Source: Peribacillus sp. FSL E2-0218
GTDB lineage: Bacteria; Bacillota; Bacilli; Bacillales; DSM-1321
Direction: 5' to 3'
DNA length: 15,000 bases
Assembly: GCF_037992945.1 (NCBI RefSeq)
Contig: NZ_CP150304.1
Coordinates: 15,001 to 30,000 of the forward strand
A model generated the notes under the pieces. The model ran no database searches and was not told the origin of the DNA. It saw only the letters and a list, made by a program, of their open reading frames with translations. Below, piece by piece: positions 8,155 through 13,976 of this stretch (positions within the stretch are counted from its first letter, which is position 1; the number at the start of each line of letters is the position of its first letter). A program made the translations under genes and the position numbers.

Positions 8155-8161
8155 CAGTCTG
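8147..8161 (-). repeat. Right terminal inverted repeat of the IS
   Basis: Its complement is CAGACTGTAGACAAA, matching the left end at 13 of 15 positions. It abuts the right copy of the duplicated target hairpin. Confidence 0.85.
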
Positions 8162-8190
8162 AATCAGCCTCCTTAGAAAAGAGGCTGATT
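8162..8190 (+). repeat. Right copy of the 29-bp target duplication
   Basis: Identical to 6518-6546. Joining the left flank, one copy and this right flank rebuilds an uninterrupted hairpin with a 12-bp stem (AAAATCAGCCTC arm) and a U tract, the expected original serS terminator. Confidence 0.93.
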
Positions 8191-8199
8191 TTCCTTTTT
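8162..8199 (+). terminator. Former serS terminator, now separated from serS by the IS
   Basis: The hairpin 8162-8190 is followed by TTCCTTTTT, so this copy keeps a U tract. It now lies about 1.7 kb from the serS stop codon and just upstream of the tRNA-Ser promoter, where it can insulate the tRNA gene from plus-strand read-through. Confidence 0.75.
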
Positions 8200-8241
8200 A
8201 TATGCGTATTAAAATTATTTCAAAAAAACGTTCAAGAGTGC

Positions 8242-8270
8242 TTGACTTTGATTTTAAATCGTTGTATTAT
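8242..8270 (+). promoter_or_regulatory. tRNA-Ser promoter
   Basis: TTGACT at 8242-8247, a 17-bp spacer, then TATTAT at 8265-8270; a perfect TATAAT overlaps at 8268-8273 but with a 20-bp spacer. The start is predicted about 8 nt before the mature tRNA. Confidence 0.7.
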
Positions 8271-8285
8271 AATAAATGTTGATAC

Positions 8286-8378
8286 GGAGGTATACCCAAG
8301 TTCGGCTGAAGGGATCGGTCTTGAAAACCGACAGGGGAGTCAAATCCCGCGGGGGTTCGAATCCCTCTACCTCCTCCA
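8286..8378 (+). tRNA. tRNA-Ser, anticodon UGA
   Basis: Class II tRNA of 93 nt including an encoded CCA. Acceptor GGAGGTA (8286-8292) pairs with TACCTCC (8368-8374). The anticodon stem TCGGT/ACCGA encloses loop CTTGAAA, giving anticodon TGA, which reads UCA and, with wobble modification, other UCN codons. A long variable arm and the T arm GGGGGTTCGAATCCCTC follow. It closely matches the B. subtilis tRNA-Ser at the same place after serS. The unpaired discriminator base at 8375 is T, where bacterial tRNA-Ser normally has G. Confidence 0.96.
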
Positions 8379-8419
8379 TAACTTATTAATAACCACAGCG
8401 CATAAATTGGATATCGATG

Positions 8420-8455
8420 AATCCCGTTACAGAAATGTAACGGGATTTTTGTTTT
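8420..8455 (+). terminator. tRNA-Ser terminator
   Basis: A perfect 11-bp stem, AATCCCGTTAC (8420-8430) with 8437-8447, loop AGAAAT, followed by TTTTTGTTTT. No T run appears on the minus strand, so it acts in the plus direction. Confidence 0.88.
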
Positions 8456-8589
8456 CTGCTATATTATTTGCCCGCCCTTTTTAGGAAATGCTCTATCGCG
8501 TGCTGCAAATGCAGCCGGCACTTCAGGCATGCTTGAAAGGTCTTTGTTTGGCAAAGGCTTTATGTCTTTTTACTCCCTCCTCTTGGCAG

Positions 8590-8646
8590 AAAAAAAACGG
8601 CACTTTGGAATGATTAGATTGCATCTAACGCTTCCGAAGTGCCGTT
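8590..8646 (-). terminator. dck terminator (minus strand)
   Basis: AACGGCACTT with inner GGAA on the left (8596-8610) pairs with 8632-8646, one G-U pair inside. The apical part holds a second helix, TTAGAT/ATCTAA (8614-8619 with 8623-8628), so the hairpin is long. A run of eight A at 8590-8597 becomes the U tract on the minus strand. It begins 11 nt past the dck stop. Confidence 0.88.
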
Positions 8647-8656
8647 CAATTATCGT

Positions 8657-9328
8657 TTACCTATTTCGTAATAAACTGGTTTGCTCCATATAATCGGCAA
8701 TCCGCTTTATGAGTGGTTCGATGCTCGCTTCATCCTGCATGAGGTCATATTCGTTTATATTCAAGCGAAGGACAGGGCATGCATTGAATTGATCGATCCA
8801 TTCTTCATAACGGCCATGCATCTCCTGCCAGTATTCAATCGGGGTATGCTGCTCCATTGGCCGTCCGCGTTCCTGGATCCGTTCAAGGATATCGTCGAGT
8901 GACCCTTCAAGATAAATCAGTAAATCAGGATGTGGGAAGTAGGGCGTCATAACCATGGCGTTGAAAAGGCTTGTGTATGTTTCGTAGTCCACTTCATTCA
9001 TTGTCCCTTTTTCATAGTGCATTTTTGCAAATATACCGGTGTCTTCATAAATGGAACGGTCTTGGATGAAGCCTCCGCCATATTCAAAGATTTTCTTTTG
9101 TTCTTTAAACCGTTCAGCGAGGAAATAGATTTGCAGGTGGAAACTCCAACGATCAAAATCATCGTAAAATTTATCCAGGTAGGGGTTCGTATCAACCTTT
9201 TCAAAGGATGTCCTGAATTGAAGGGCATCGGCTAACGCATTGGTCATGGTCGATTTTCCTACGCCTACCGTCCCTGCTATCGTAATGACGGCGTTGTTTG
9301 GAATATTATATTTCTTTCGTAAGTTCAT
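8657..9328 (-). CDS. dck: Deoxyadenosine/deoxycytidine kinase
   Basis: Phosphorylates deoxyadenosine and deoxycytidine for dNTP salvage; cytoplasmic. The 223 residues compare with ~217 in B. subtilis Dck (YaaF). The P-loop is GTVGVGKST (19-27). WSFHLQIYFLAERFKEQK (61-78) is the substrate-pocket helix, and the catalytic DRS is at 90-92 within FIQDRSIYEDTGIFAKMH. The RGR of the LID (IQERGRPMEQH) follows. The specificity assignment rests on much closer similarity to YaaF than to YaaG and on gene order. The start overlaps the 3' end of dgk by 23 bp, and AAGGAG lies within that gene 9-10 nt before this ATG, so the two are probably translated from one mRNA. Confidence 0.93.
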   Translation of the reverse strand: MNLRKKYNIPNNAVITIAGTVGVGKSTMTNALADALQFRTSFEKVDTNPYLDKFYDDFDRWSFHLQIYFLAERFKEQKKIFEYGGGFIQDRSIYEDTGIFAKMHYEKGTMNEVDYETYTSLFNAMVMTPYFPHPDLLIYLEGSLDDILERIQERGRPMEQHTPIEYWQEMHGRYEEWIDQFNACPVLRLNINEYDLMQDEASIEPLIKRIADYMEQTSLLRNR

Positions 9329-9965
9329 TTGAATTTACTCCTTTTTGCAGGGCATTCTCTATTTGGCTGATTATCGTTTTTAAATCATCCTTGTTCCCGA
9401 CGAAATCCAGTTCATCTCCGTTAAAGGTTAGAACAGGAATGTCAGGGTGTTGTTTCTCGAACCTTTCCATGAAGGTCTGATAATCCGCCGATAACTGCTC
9501 TAAATAAATGGACGATATATTCTTTTCGATCTCACGTCCTCTTTTGCCGATTCGGGTAAGAAGAGTGTCCAGACTTGCATGTAAGTAAATAACCATATTA
9601 GGTCTTGGCATATCGCGGGTTAAAATATTGAATATTTCAAGATATTTATTGTACTGTTCGTTTTTTAACGTTCGCTCAGCAAATATCAAGTTCTTGAATA
9701 TATGGTAATCAGCCACCACGGCCTGGTCTTTAGTGAGATACTTTTTTTCGATATCTTCCAATTGTTTATACCGGTTACATAGAAAAAACATCTCTGTTTG
9801 GAAGCTCCACTCTTCGATGTTGTCGTAGAATTTCCCGAGAAATGGATTTTCATCTACAATTTCCTTCAATAGTGATATGTGAAAGTGTTCTGCAATAATT
9901 TTTGCCAGTGATGTTTTTCCCACGCCGATTGGACCTTCGACTGTGATAAATGGGGTGGATTTCAT
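9306..9965 (-). CDS. dgk: Deoxyguanosine kinase
   Basis: Phosphorylates deoxyguanosine for salvage; cytoplasmic and paired with Dck. The 219 residues are slightly longer than B. subtilis Dgk (YaaG, ~207). The P-loop is GPIGVGKTS (11-19). The helix WSFQTEMFFLCNRYKQLED (53-71) matches the Dgk form, and the place of the Dck DRS is taken by ADYHIFKNLIFAERTL (85-100), a difference that also separates YaaG from YaaF. RGREIEKNISSIYLEQL is the LID segment. Ribosome binding site AAGGAGGA lies 8 nt before the ATG. It is first in the dgk-dck minus-strand operon with a candidate promoter about 65 nt upstream. The C-terminal extension overlaps the start of dck. Confidence 0.92.
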   Translation of the reverse strand: MKSTPFITVEGPIGVGKTSLAKIIAEHFHISLLKEIVDENPFLGKFYDNIEEWSFQTEMFFLCNRYKQLEDIEKKYLTKDQAVVADYHIFKNLIFAERTLKNEQYNKYLEIFNILTRDMPRPNMVIYLHASLDTLLTRIGKRGREIEKNISSIYLEQLSADYQTFMERFEKQHPDIPVLTFNGDELDFVGNKDDLKTIISQIENALQKGVNSNELTKEI

Positions 9966-10035
9966 CCAATCTGTCCTCCTTCAATGAGGTATCAAGCTGC
10001 AATTCCCAGTTTATTAGGTTTTTCAGCCAAGAGAT

Positions 10036-10044
10036 ATTGTATCA
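10036..10044 (-). promoter_or_regulatory. Probable promoter of dgk-dck, extended -10
   Basis: On the minus strand TGA followed by TACAAT (complement of 10036-10041) is a good extended -10. The -35 position has no close match to TTGACA. The predicted start near 10029 leaves a 60-65 nt leader. Confidence 0.5.
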
Positions 10045-10139
10045 CAGACTCGGGACTTTAGTGATATTTTTGTCAGGTTGATAATGAAGGAGAATGCAAG
10101 ATTGTTTAACGGGGAGCTTCGGAAGGCGGACTTGCTGCC

Positions 10140-10685
10140 TTATCCATCCCCGCTTTTCCTGATGGAAGCCTTGAGGACATGGTCCATCATCTTTAGGGCA
10201 TAATTGTTATCTTCCTTTGATGCCGACGCGATGCAATCCTCGGGTATCCATAATTGATATTCCCTCATATAGGCATCATTGGCCGTAAAAAGCACGCAGA
10301 TATTGCCAGCTATCCCCGTGATGATCAAGGTTTCGACCTTCAGCCGTTTGAGCAGGGTATTGAGGGCTGTCCCATAAAATGCAGAATGTTTCGGTTTGAT
10401 GAGGAAGAACTCATCCTGCTGTGGCTTTATCCTCTCGATCAAAGAGGCATTGCCATCATTTTTGCACCTGTCGATTATTTTATCGAAGTCGGCCTGCCAT
10501 AAATCATAATGATCATTGATATAGATGATCGGGAAGCCTTTTTCTTTCATCCGTTTTTTTATCTTTAAGATCGGATCGATGATCAGCTCCGTATGTTCAA
10601 GGAGCATATCACCGTGCTTGAACTGAAAATCATTGATCATATCAATGATGAGCAAGGCGAAGGACGTTGATTCGTGTCGTTTCAT
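10140..10685 (-). CDS. yaaI: Isochorismatase-family cysteine hydrolase
   Basis: A 181-residue member of the isochorismatase/nicotinamidase-like superfamily, the same size as B. subtilis YaaI, which has this genomic position. The likely triad is D15 (LLIIDMINDF), K97 (FFLIKPKHSAFYGT) and C130 (ITGIAGNICVLFTANDA). The superfamily hydrolyses amides or vinyl ethers; the substrate of this member is not evident, and nothing here points to siderophore or nicotinamide pathways. The start is the ATG at 10685, because AAGGAGGA sits 7 nt before it; an upstream in-frame ATG at 10712 would add nine residues with no ribosome binding site. No yaaH-type spore hydrolase gene lies between it and dgk, unlike B. 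subtilis. The ~150 bp to tadA holds divergent control signals. Confidence 0.9.
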   Translation of the reverse strand: MKRHESTSFALLIIDMINDFQFKHGDMLLEHTELIIDPILKIKKRMKEKGFPIIYINDHYDLWQADFDKIIDRCKNDGNASLIERIKPQQDEFFLIKPKHSAFYGTALNTLLKRLKVETLIITGIAGNICVLFTANDAYMREYQLWIPEDCIASASKEDNNYALKMMDHVLKASIRKSGDG

Positions 10686-10837
10686 GGTATATCCTCCTTG
10701 TATGGTGATCATTTACTTGCGGCTCATATGCAGCTTGCGTTACTATTCATTAGAATAAGTAGTATGACCTTTATTTTGTCTTATATTTGTCTGTTTACTC
10801 CTACTTAATATGAGGGGGTTTTTTTATCAAGGATGAT

Positions 10838-11323
10838 GTGTATTACATGAATTTAGCCTTAGAGGAAGCGAAAAAGGCACAGAGTTTGAATGAAGTCCCG
10901 ATCGGCGCCTTAATCGTGATAAATGATCAAGTCATTTCGACGGGGCATAACCTGAGGGAGACGGAGCAGAATGCAACGGCGCATGCGGAGCTGCTTGCGA
11001 TTAACGAAGCGTGCCGTGCTGCCGGCAGTTGGCGGCTTGAGGACGCGACGTTATATGTGACCCTTGAACCATGCCCCATGTGTGCGGGTGCGATTCTGCA
11101 GTCCAGGATAAGGCGGGTCGTTTTTGGTGCGCATGATCCGAAGGCTGGCTGTGCCGGTACATTCATGGATTTGCTCCAAGATGAACGGTTCAATCATCAA
11201 TGTCAGGTAACGAGTGGTGTATTGGCAGAGGAGTGCGGCGGGATATTGACTGCTTTCTTTAAAGAGCTCAGGAATCGCAAGAAGGCCATCAAAAAAGAGA
11301 AGGCCCTCAAGAGTGAAGAATGA
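10838..11323 (+). CDS. tadA: tRNA-specific adenosine deaminase (wobble A34 to inosine)
   Basis: Converts A34 of tRNA-Arg(ACG) to inosine; zinc-dependent, cytidine-deaminase fold. H49-A-E51 (zinc ligand and catalytic glutamate) and PCPMC with C79 and C82 (other ligands) are intact, followed by FGAHDPKAGCAGTFMDLL and RFNHQCQV, as in B. subtilis TadA. The lysine-rich tail is typical. The start is uncertain. The GTG at 10838 is the first ordinary start codon, with weak AAGGA 4 nt upstream. Family alignment puts the initiator four codons earlier, at ATC 10826-10828, which is 7 nt after a strong AGGGGG (10813-10818). If ATC is used, the protein has 165 residues. No ATG, GTG or TTG lies in frame near that ribosome binding site. 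Confidence 0.93.
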   Translation: MYYMNLALEEAKKAQSLNEVPIGALIVINDQVISTGHNLRETEQNATAHAELLAINEACRAAGSWRLEDATLYVTLEPCPMCAGAILQSRIRRVVFGAHDPKAGCAGTFMDLLQDERFNHQCQVTSGVLAEECGGILTAFFKELRNRKKAIKKEKALKSEE

Positions 11324-11368
11324 AATAATGCACCGCTCCATTTGATCTAACCGTTCAATGAACAACAC

Positions 11369-11397
11369 TTGCGTTTTTTTTGTTACCTTAGTATAAT
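11369..11397 (+). promoter_or_regulatory. SRP RNA promoter
   Basis: TTGCGT at 11369-11374, a 17-bp spacer, then TATAAT at 11392-11397. The start is expected near 11404, just before a 5-bp hairpin (GCGTC/GACGC, 11405-11419) in the precursor's 5' leader. Confidence 0.8.
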
Positions 11398-11440
11398 GAA
11401 TTATGCGTCGTTAAGACGCTTGAAAATTGGTATCACATTT

Positions 11441-11707
11441 GCCGTGCTAGACGGGGAGGTAGCGGTGCCCTGTACTCGCAATCCGCTCTAGCGAGGTTGA
11501 ATTCCTTCTCGAGGTTAGCATTCTGTAGGGTCTGCCTTAAGTAAGTGGTGTTGACGCCCGGGTCCTGCGCAATGGGTCTCCATGAACCATGTCAGGTCCG
11601 GAAGGAAGCAGCATTAAGTGGAAGTTCTCATGTGCCGCAGGGTTGCCTGGGCCGAGCTAACTGCTTAAGTAACGCTTATGGTTGCTAATCGACAGAAGGT
11701 GCACGGC
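11441..11707 (+). ncRNA. scr: Signal recognition particle RNA, large (Alu-containing) type
   Basis: The ~267-nt RNA core of SRP, which with Ffh targets membrane and secreted proteins. Ends GCCGTGC (11441-11447) and GCACGGC (11701-11707) pair. The Alu domain segment GGGGAGGTAGCGGTGCCCTG is at the 5' side. The Ffh-binding helix 8 is recognised from GGTCCGGAAGGAAGCAGC around 11595-11612. The sequence follows B. subtilis scRNA (271 nt) closely across its length. Mature ends are set by similarity. In Bacillus the RNA is made as a longer precursor and trimmed; the promoter and terminator here imply a precursor of roughly 350 nt. Confidence 0.96.
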
Positions 11708-11724
11708 AGTTATTTTACATAATC

Positions 11725-11758
11725 AAAAAACTCATTCGTAGCGAGTGGGTTTTTTTTT
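11725..11758 (+). terminator. SRP RNA terminator
   Basis: A 14-bp stem, 11725-11738 with 11742-11755 (two G-U pairs), with a three-base TAG loop and a run of nine to ten T overlapping and following the right arm. Confidence 0.9.
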
Positions 11759-11826
11759 GCGCAAAGAAAGTACATGACTTGGCTTTTCTTTAATAATCAG
11801 CGTTCCATTAATTTTCGATATAGACT

Positions 11827-11856
11827 TTGAAATTAAGGAAATCAGTAATGTATAAT
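11827..11856 (+). promoter_or_regulatory. Promoter of the dnaX-yaaK-recR operon
   Basis: TTGAAA at 11827-11832, an 18-bp spacer, then a perfect TATAAT at 11851-11856. It lies after the SRP RNA terminator and about 30 nt before the dnaX start. Confidence 0.72.
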
Positions 11857-11888
11857 AAAAAAGATGGAGAAAACAAGGAGGGATTTCC

Positions 11889-13577
11889 GTGGGGTATCAA
11901 GCATTATACCGGGTATGGCGGCCACAGCAATTCATTGATGTAGTGGGGCAGGAACATGTGACGAAAACATTGCAGAATGCCTTGCTTTCCCAGAAGGTTT
12001 CGCACGCCTATTTATTCTCCGGTCCACGAGGAACAGGGAAAACGAGTGCTGCCAAAATTCTAGCAAAAGCAGTGAATTGTGAGCATGCCCCGACAAGCGA
12101 GCCCTGTAACGAATGTGCTACCTGCCGCGGAATCACTGATGGCTCCATATCAGATGTGATAGAAATTGATGCAGCATCCAATAATGGTGTCGAAGAAATC
12201 CGTGACATTCGTGATAAAGTGAAATATGCACCGAACGCGGTCACATATAAAGTTTATATCATCGATGAGGTACATATGCTTTCACAAGGTGCCTTCAATG
12301 CGCTGCTAAAGACATTGGAAGAACCTCCAAAGCACGTTATTTTCATTTTGGCGACGACCGAGCCGCATAAGATCCCGCTTACGATCATTTCCCGTTGCCA
12401 GCGATTTGATTTTAAAAGGATCCAGCCGCAAGATATAGTTGGCAGGATGTCACAAATCATTGCGGAAACGGGCGTTTCGTGTGATGAACAAGCATTGCAT
12501 ATCATAGCCAGGGCAGCCGAAGGTGGGATGCGGGATGCACTTAGCCTGCTTGATCAAGCTATTTCCTTCAGTTCGGAGACTGTAACGGTGGAAGATGCAT
12601 TGACTGTCACAGGTTCAGTTTCGCAGGCATTTTTAAGTCGGCTGGCAAAAGCGATATATGATAAAGAAGTGGCAGTGGCCCTAGAGGTACTTGAAGAATT
12701 GCTGGCGATGGGGAAAGACCCGGCCAGGTTCATAGAAGACATGATTTATTATTTCCGCGACATGCTTTTGTATCAAACGGCACCAGCTCTGGCAGAATCC
12801 TTCGAACGAGTATTGATTGATCCCCAATTTAAAGAATTGGCGGAAGTGATCGCTTCGGAAACGATTTACTCCATTATCGAAAGCTTCAATCAAACCCAGC
12901 AGGATATGAAGTGGACTAACCATCCAAGGATTTTCCTGGAGGTTGCACTCGTCAAGCTATGCAATGAGCAGCGAGCGAATCAATTGGACAATGGCCAGAT
13001 TCAGCAATTGCAGCTGAAAATCGAGGAGTTGGAGTCGAAGGTACAGGAAATGCAGAAAAACGGCATCCCCGCGGCCGTGACAGATAGACCTGCAGAACAG
13101 CCGAAAACGCAAAGGGCCGTTAAAAAGGCATATAAAGCGCCTTCCGGCAAGATCAATCAAGTTTTGAAACAGGCTACAAAGTCAGACCTCAATACTGTCA
13201 AAAGCAAGTGGGGGGAATTGCTTGAACAGTTAGGCATGCAAAATCAAAAGTCATTGGCAGCTTTATTGTCTGAGGCGGAACCTGTTGCTGCGTCAACTGA
13301 AGCTTTTGTGGTAAAATTCAAATATGATATTCATTGTCAAATGGCAATGGAAAATAACCGTTTCGTGGAAGTGATCGCCTCGATCATGCAGCAGTTGACC
13401 GGTCATCGAATGGAGATAGCCGGTGTTCCGGAGAGTCAGTGGCAAGGGTTGCGTGAGGACTTCATTTCAACCCAGCAGTTTGACGGTCCAGAAGAAACGG
13501 ATTCAAAAGAAGAAGACCCTTTTATCGCGGAGGCTAGAAAATTAGTCGGCGATGATTTACTTGAAATTAAAGAATAA
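11889..13577 (+). CDS. dnaX: DNA polymerase III subunit gamma/tau
   Basis: The ATPase of the clamp loader, which opens and loads the beta clamp and holds the replicase together. The 562 residues are almost equal to B. subtilis DnaX (563). Walker A is GPRGTGKT (45-52). The zinc module has C64, C73, C76 and C79. The DExH-type Walker B is IIDEVH (124-129), and the SRC arginine-finger motif is at 168-170. Domain III ends at about 370; then comes a coiled segment QLQLKIEELESKVQEMQKNG, a short linker and the tau C-terminal domain ending LVGDDLLEIKE. No A-rich slippery heptamer for a short gamma form is evident. The start is GTG, with AAGGAGGG 6 nt upstream. yaaK begins 15 nt after the stop, so they form one operon. 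Confidence 0.97.
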   Translation: MGYQALYRVWRPQQFIDVVGQEHVTKTLQNALLSQKVSHAYLFSGPRGTGKTSAAKILAKAVNCEHAPTSEPCNECATCRGITDGSISDVIEIDAASNNGVEEIRDIRDKVKYAPNAVTYKVYIIDEVHMLSQGAFNALLKTLEEPPKHVIFILATTEPHKIPLTIISRCQRFDFKRIQPQDIVGRMSQIIAETGVSCDEQALHIIARAAEGGMRDALSLLDQAISFSSETVTVEDALTVTGSVSQAFLSRLAKAIYDKEVAVALEVLEELLAMGKDPARFIEDMIYYFRDMLLYQTAPALAESFERVLIDPQFKELAEVIASETIYSIIESFNQTQQDMKWTNHPRIFLEVALVKLCNEQRANQLDNGQIQQLQLKIEELESKVQEMQKNGIPAAVTDRPAEQPKTQRAVKKAYKAPSGKINQVLKQATKSDLNTVKSKWGELLEQLGMQNQKSLAALLSEAEPVAASTEAFVVKFKYDIHCQMAMENNRFVEVIASIMQQLTGHRMEIAGVPESQWQGLREDFISTQQFDGPEETDSKEEDPFIAEARKLVGDDLLEIKE

Positions 13578-13592
13578 TTGGAGGTTGGGAAA

Positions 13593-13916
13593 ATGGGTAT
13601 GCGTGGCGGTAATATGCAAAACATGATGAAACAAATGCAAAAGATGCAAAAGAAAATGGCGGAAGCACAAGAAGAACTAGGTGAAAAAAAGATTGAAGGC
13701 ACTGCAGGAGGCGGAATGGTAACGGTTATCGTGACTGGCCATAAGGAAATAGTCGACGTGATCATCAAGCCGGAAGTTGTCGATCCAGATGATATCGATA
13801 TGCTTCAGGATTTAGTCCTGGCTGCAACTAACGATGCCCTGAAAAAGGCAGAAGAGCTGACAAACCAAACGATGGGACAATTCACTAAAGGGATGAACCT
13901 TCCAGGCATGTTTTAA
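13593..13916 (+). CDS. yaaK: YbaB/EbfC-family nucleoid-associated protein
   Basis: A small DNA-binding protein of the YbaB/EbfC family, which forms a homodimer; in bacteria it is linked to recR and dnaX by gene order. The 107 residues equal the B. subtilis YaaK length. The N-terminal helix is methionine- and lysine-rich (MQNMMKQMQKMQKKMAEAQ), followed by the core GTAGGGMVTVIVTGHKEIVDV and VDPDDIDMLQDLVLAATNDALKKAEE; the end GMNLPGMF is typical. ATG at 13593 is chosen because GGAGG at 13580-13584 is 8 nt upstream; an upstream TTG (13578) would overlap that site. Exact function is unsettled; nucleoid binding or a role with RecR are the usual proposals. Confidence 0.94.
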   Translation: MGMRGGNMQNMMKQMQKMQKKMAEAQEELGEKKIEGTAGGGMVTVIVTGHKEIVDVIIKPEVVDPDDIDMLQDLVLAATNDALKKAEELTNQTMGQFTKGMNLPGMF

Positions 13917-13924
13917 GCAAGTTT

Positions 13925-13955
13925 AAAAGAAACTTCCTTTCAGGGAGTTTCTTTT
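13925..13955 (+). terminator. Hairpin between yaaK and recR, possible attenuator
   Basis: A 13-bp stem, 13925-13937 with 13943-13955 (one G-U pair), loop TTTCA. The right arm ends in TTTT and after GAAA comes TTTTT. It stands 9 nt after the yaaK stop and about 7 nt before the recR ribosome binding site. It looks like a partial terminator that would lower recR expression relative to dnaX-yaaK; this effect is inferred. Confidence 0.65.
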
Positions 13956-13976
13956 GAAATTTTTAGGAGGAATTCG

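Larger units (their letters stand above)
6547..8161 (-). mobile_element. IS1182-family insertion sequence, complete, 1615 bp
   Basis: Boundaries come from the flanking 29-bp direct repeats. The left end starts CAGTTTGTAGACAAA and the complement of the right end starts CAGACTGTAGACAAA, giving imperfect inverted repeats with 13 of 15 matches and an exact core TGTAGACAAA. Size, one long DDE transposase gene, and insertion into a palindrome with duplication of that palindrome all fit what is known of the IS1182 family. Both ends carry subterminal hairpins. The element appears intact and is probably capable of moving. Confidence 0.92.

Noticed and set aside
8242..8484. Plus-strand frame of 80 codons
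   Set aside because: It begins in the tRNA-Ser -35 element and runs through the tRNA gene and its terminator.
8487..8612. Plus-strand frame starting ATG CTC TAT after AGGAA, about 41 codons
   Set aside because: It follows the tRNA terminator with no promoter, has poor protein character, and runs into the dck terminator hairpin. The opposite strand looks more gene-like here.
10769..10800. Repeated TTTGTCT motif upstream of tadA
   Set aside because: Two copies of seven bases in T-rich DNA are likely chance.
13050..13130. Programmed frameshift in dnaX making a short gamma subunit, as in E. coli
   Set aside because: The only A runs here are five long and do not form the A AAA AAG heptamer in the reading frame; B. 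subtilis-type DnaX is not known to need it.
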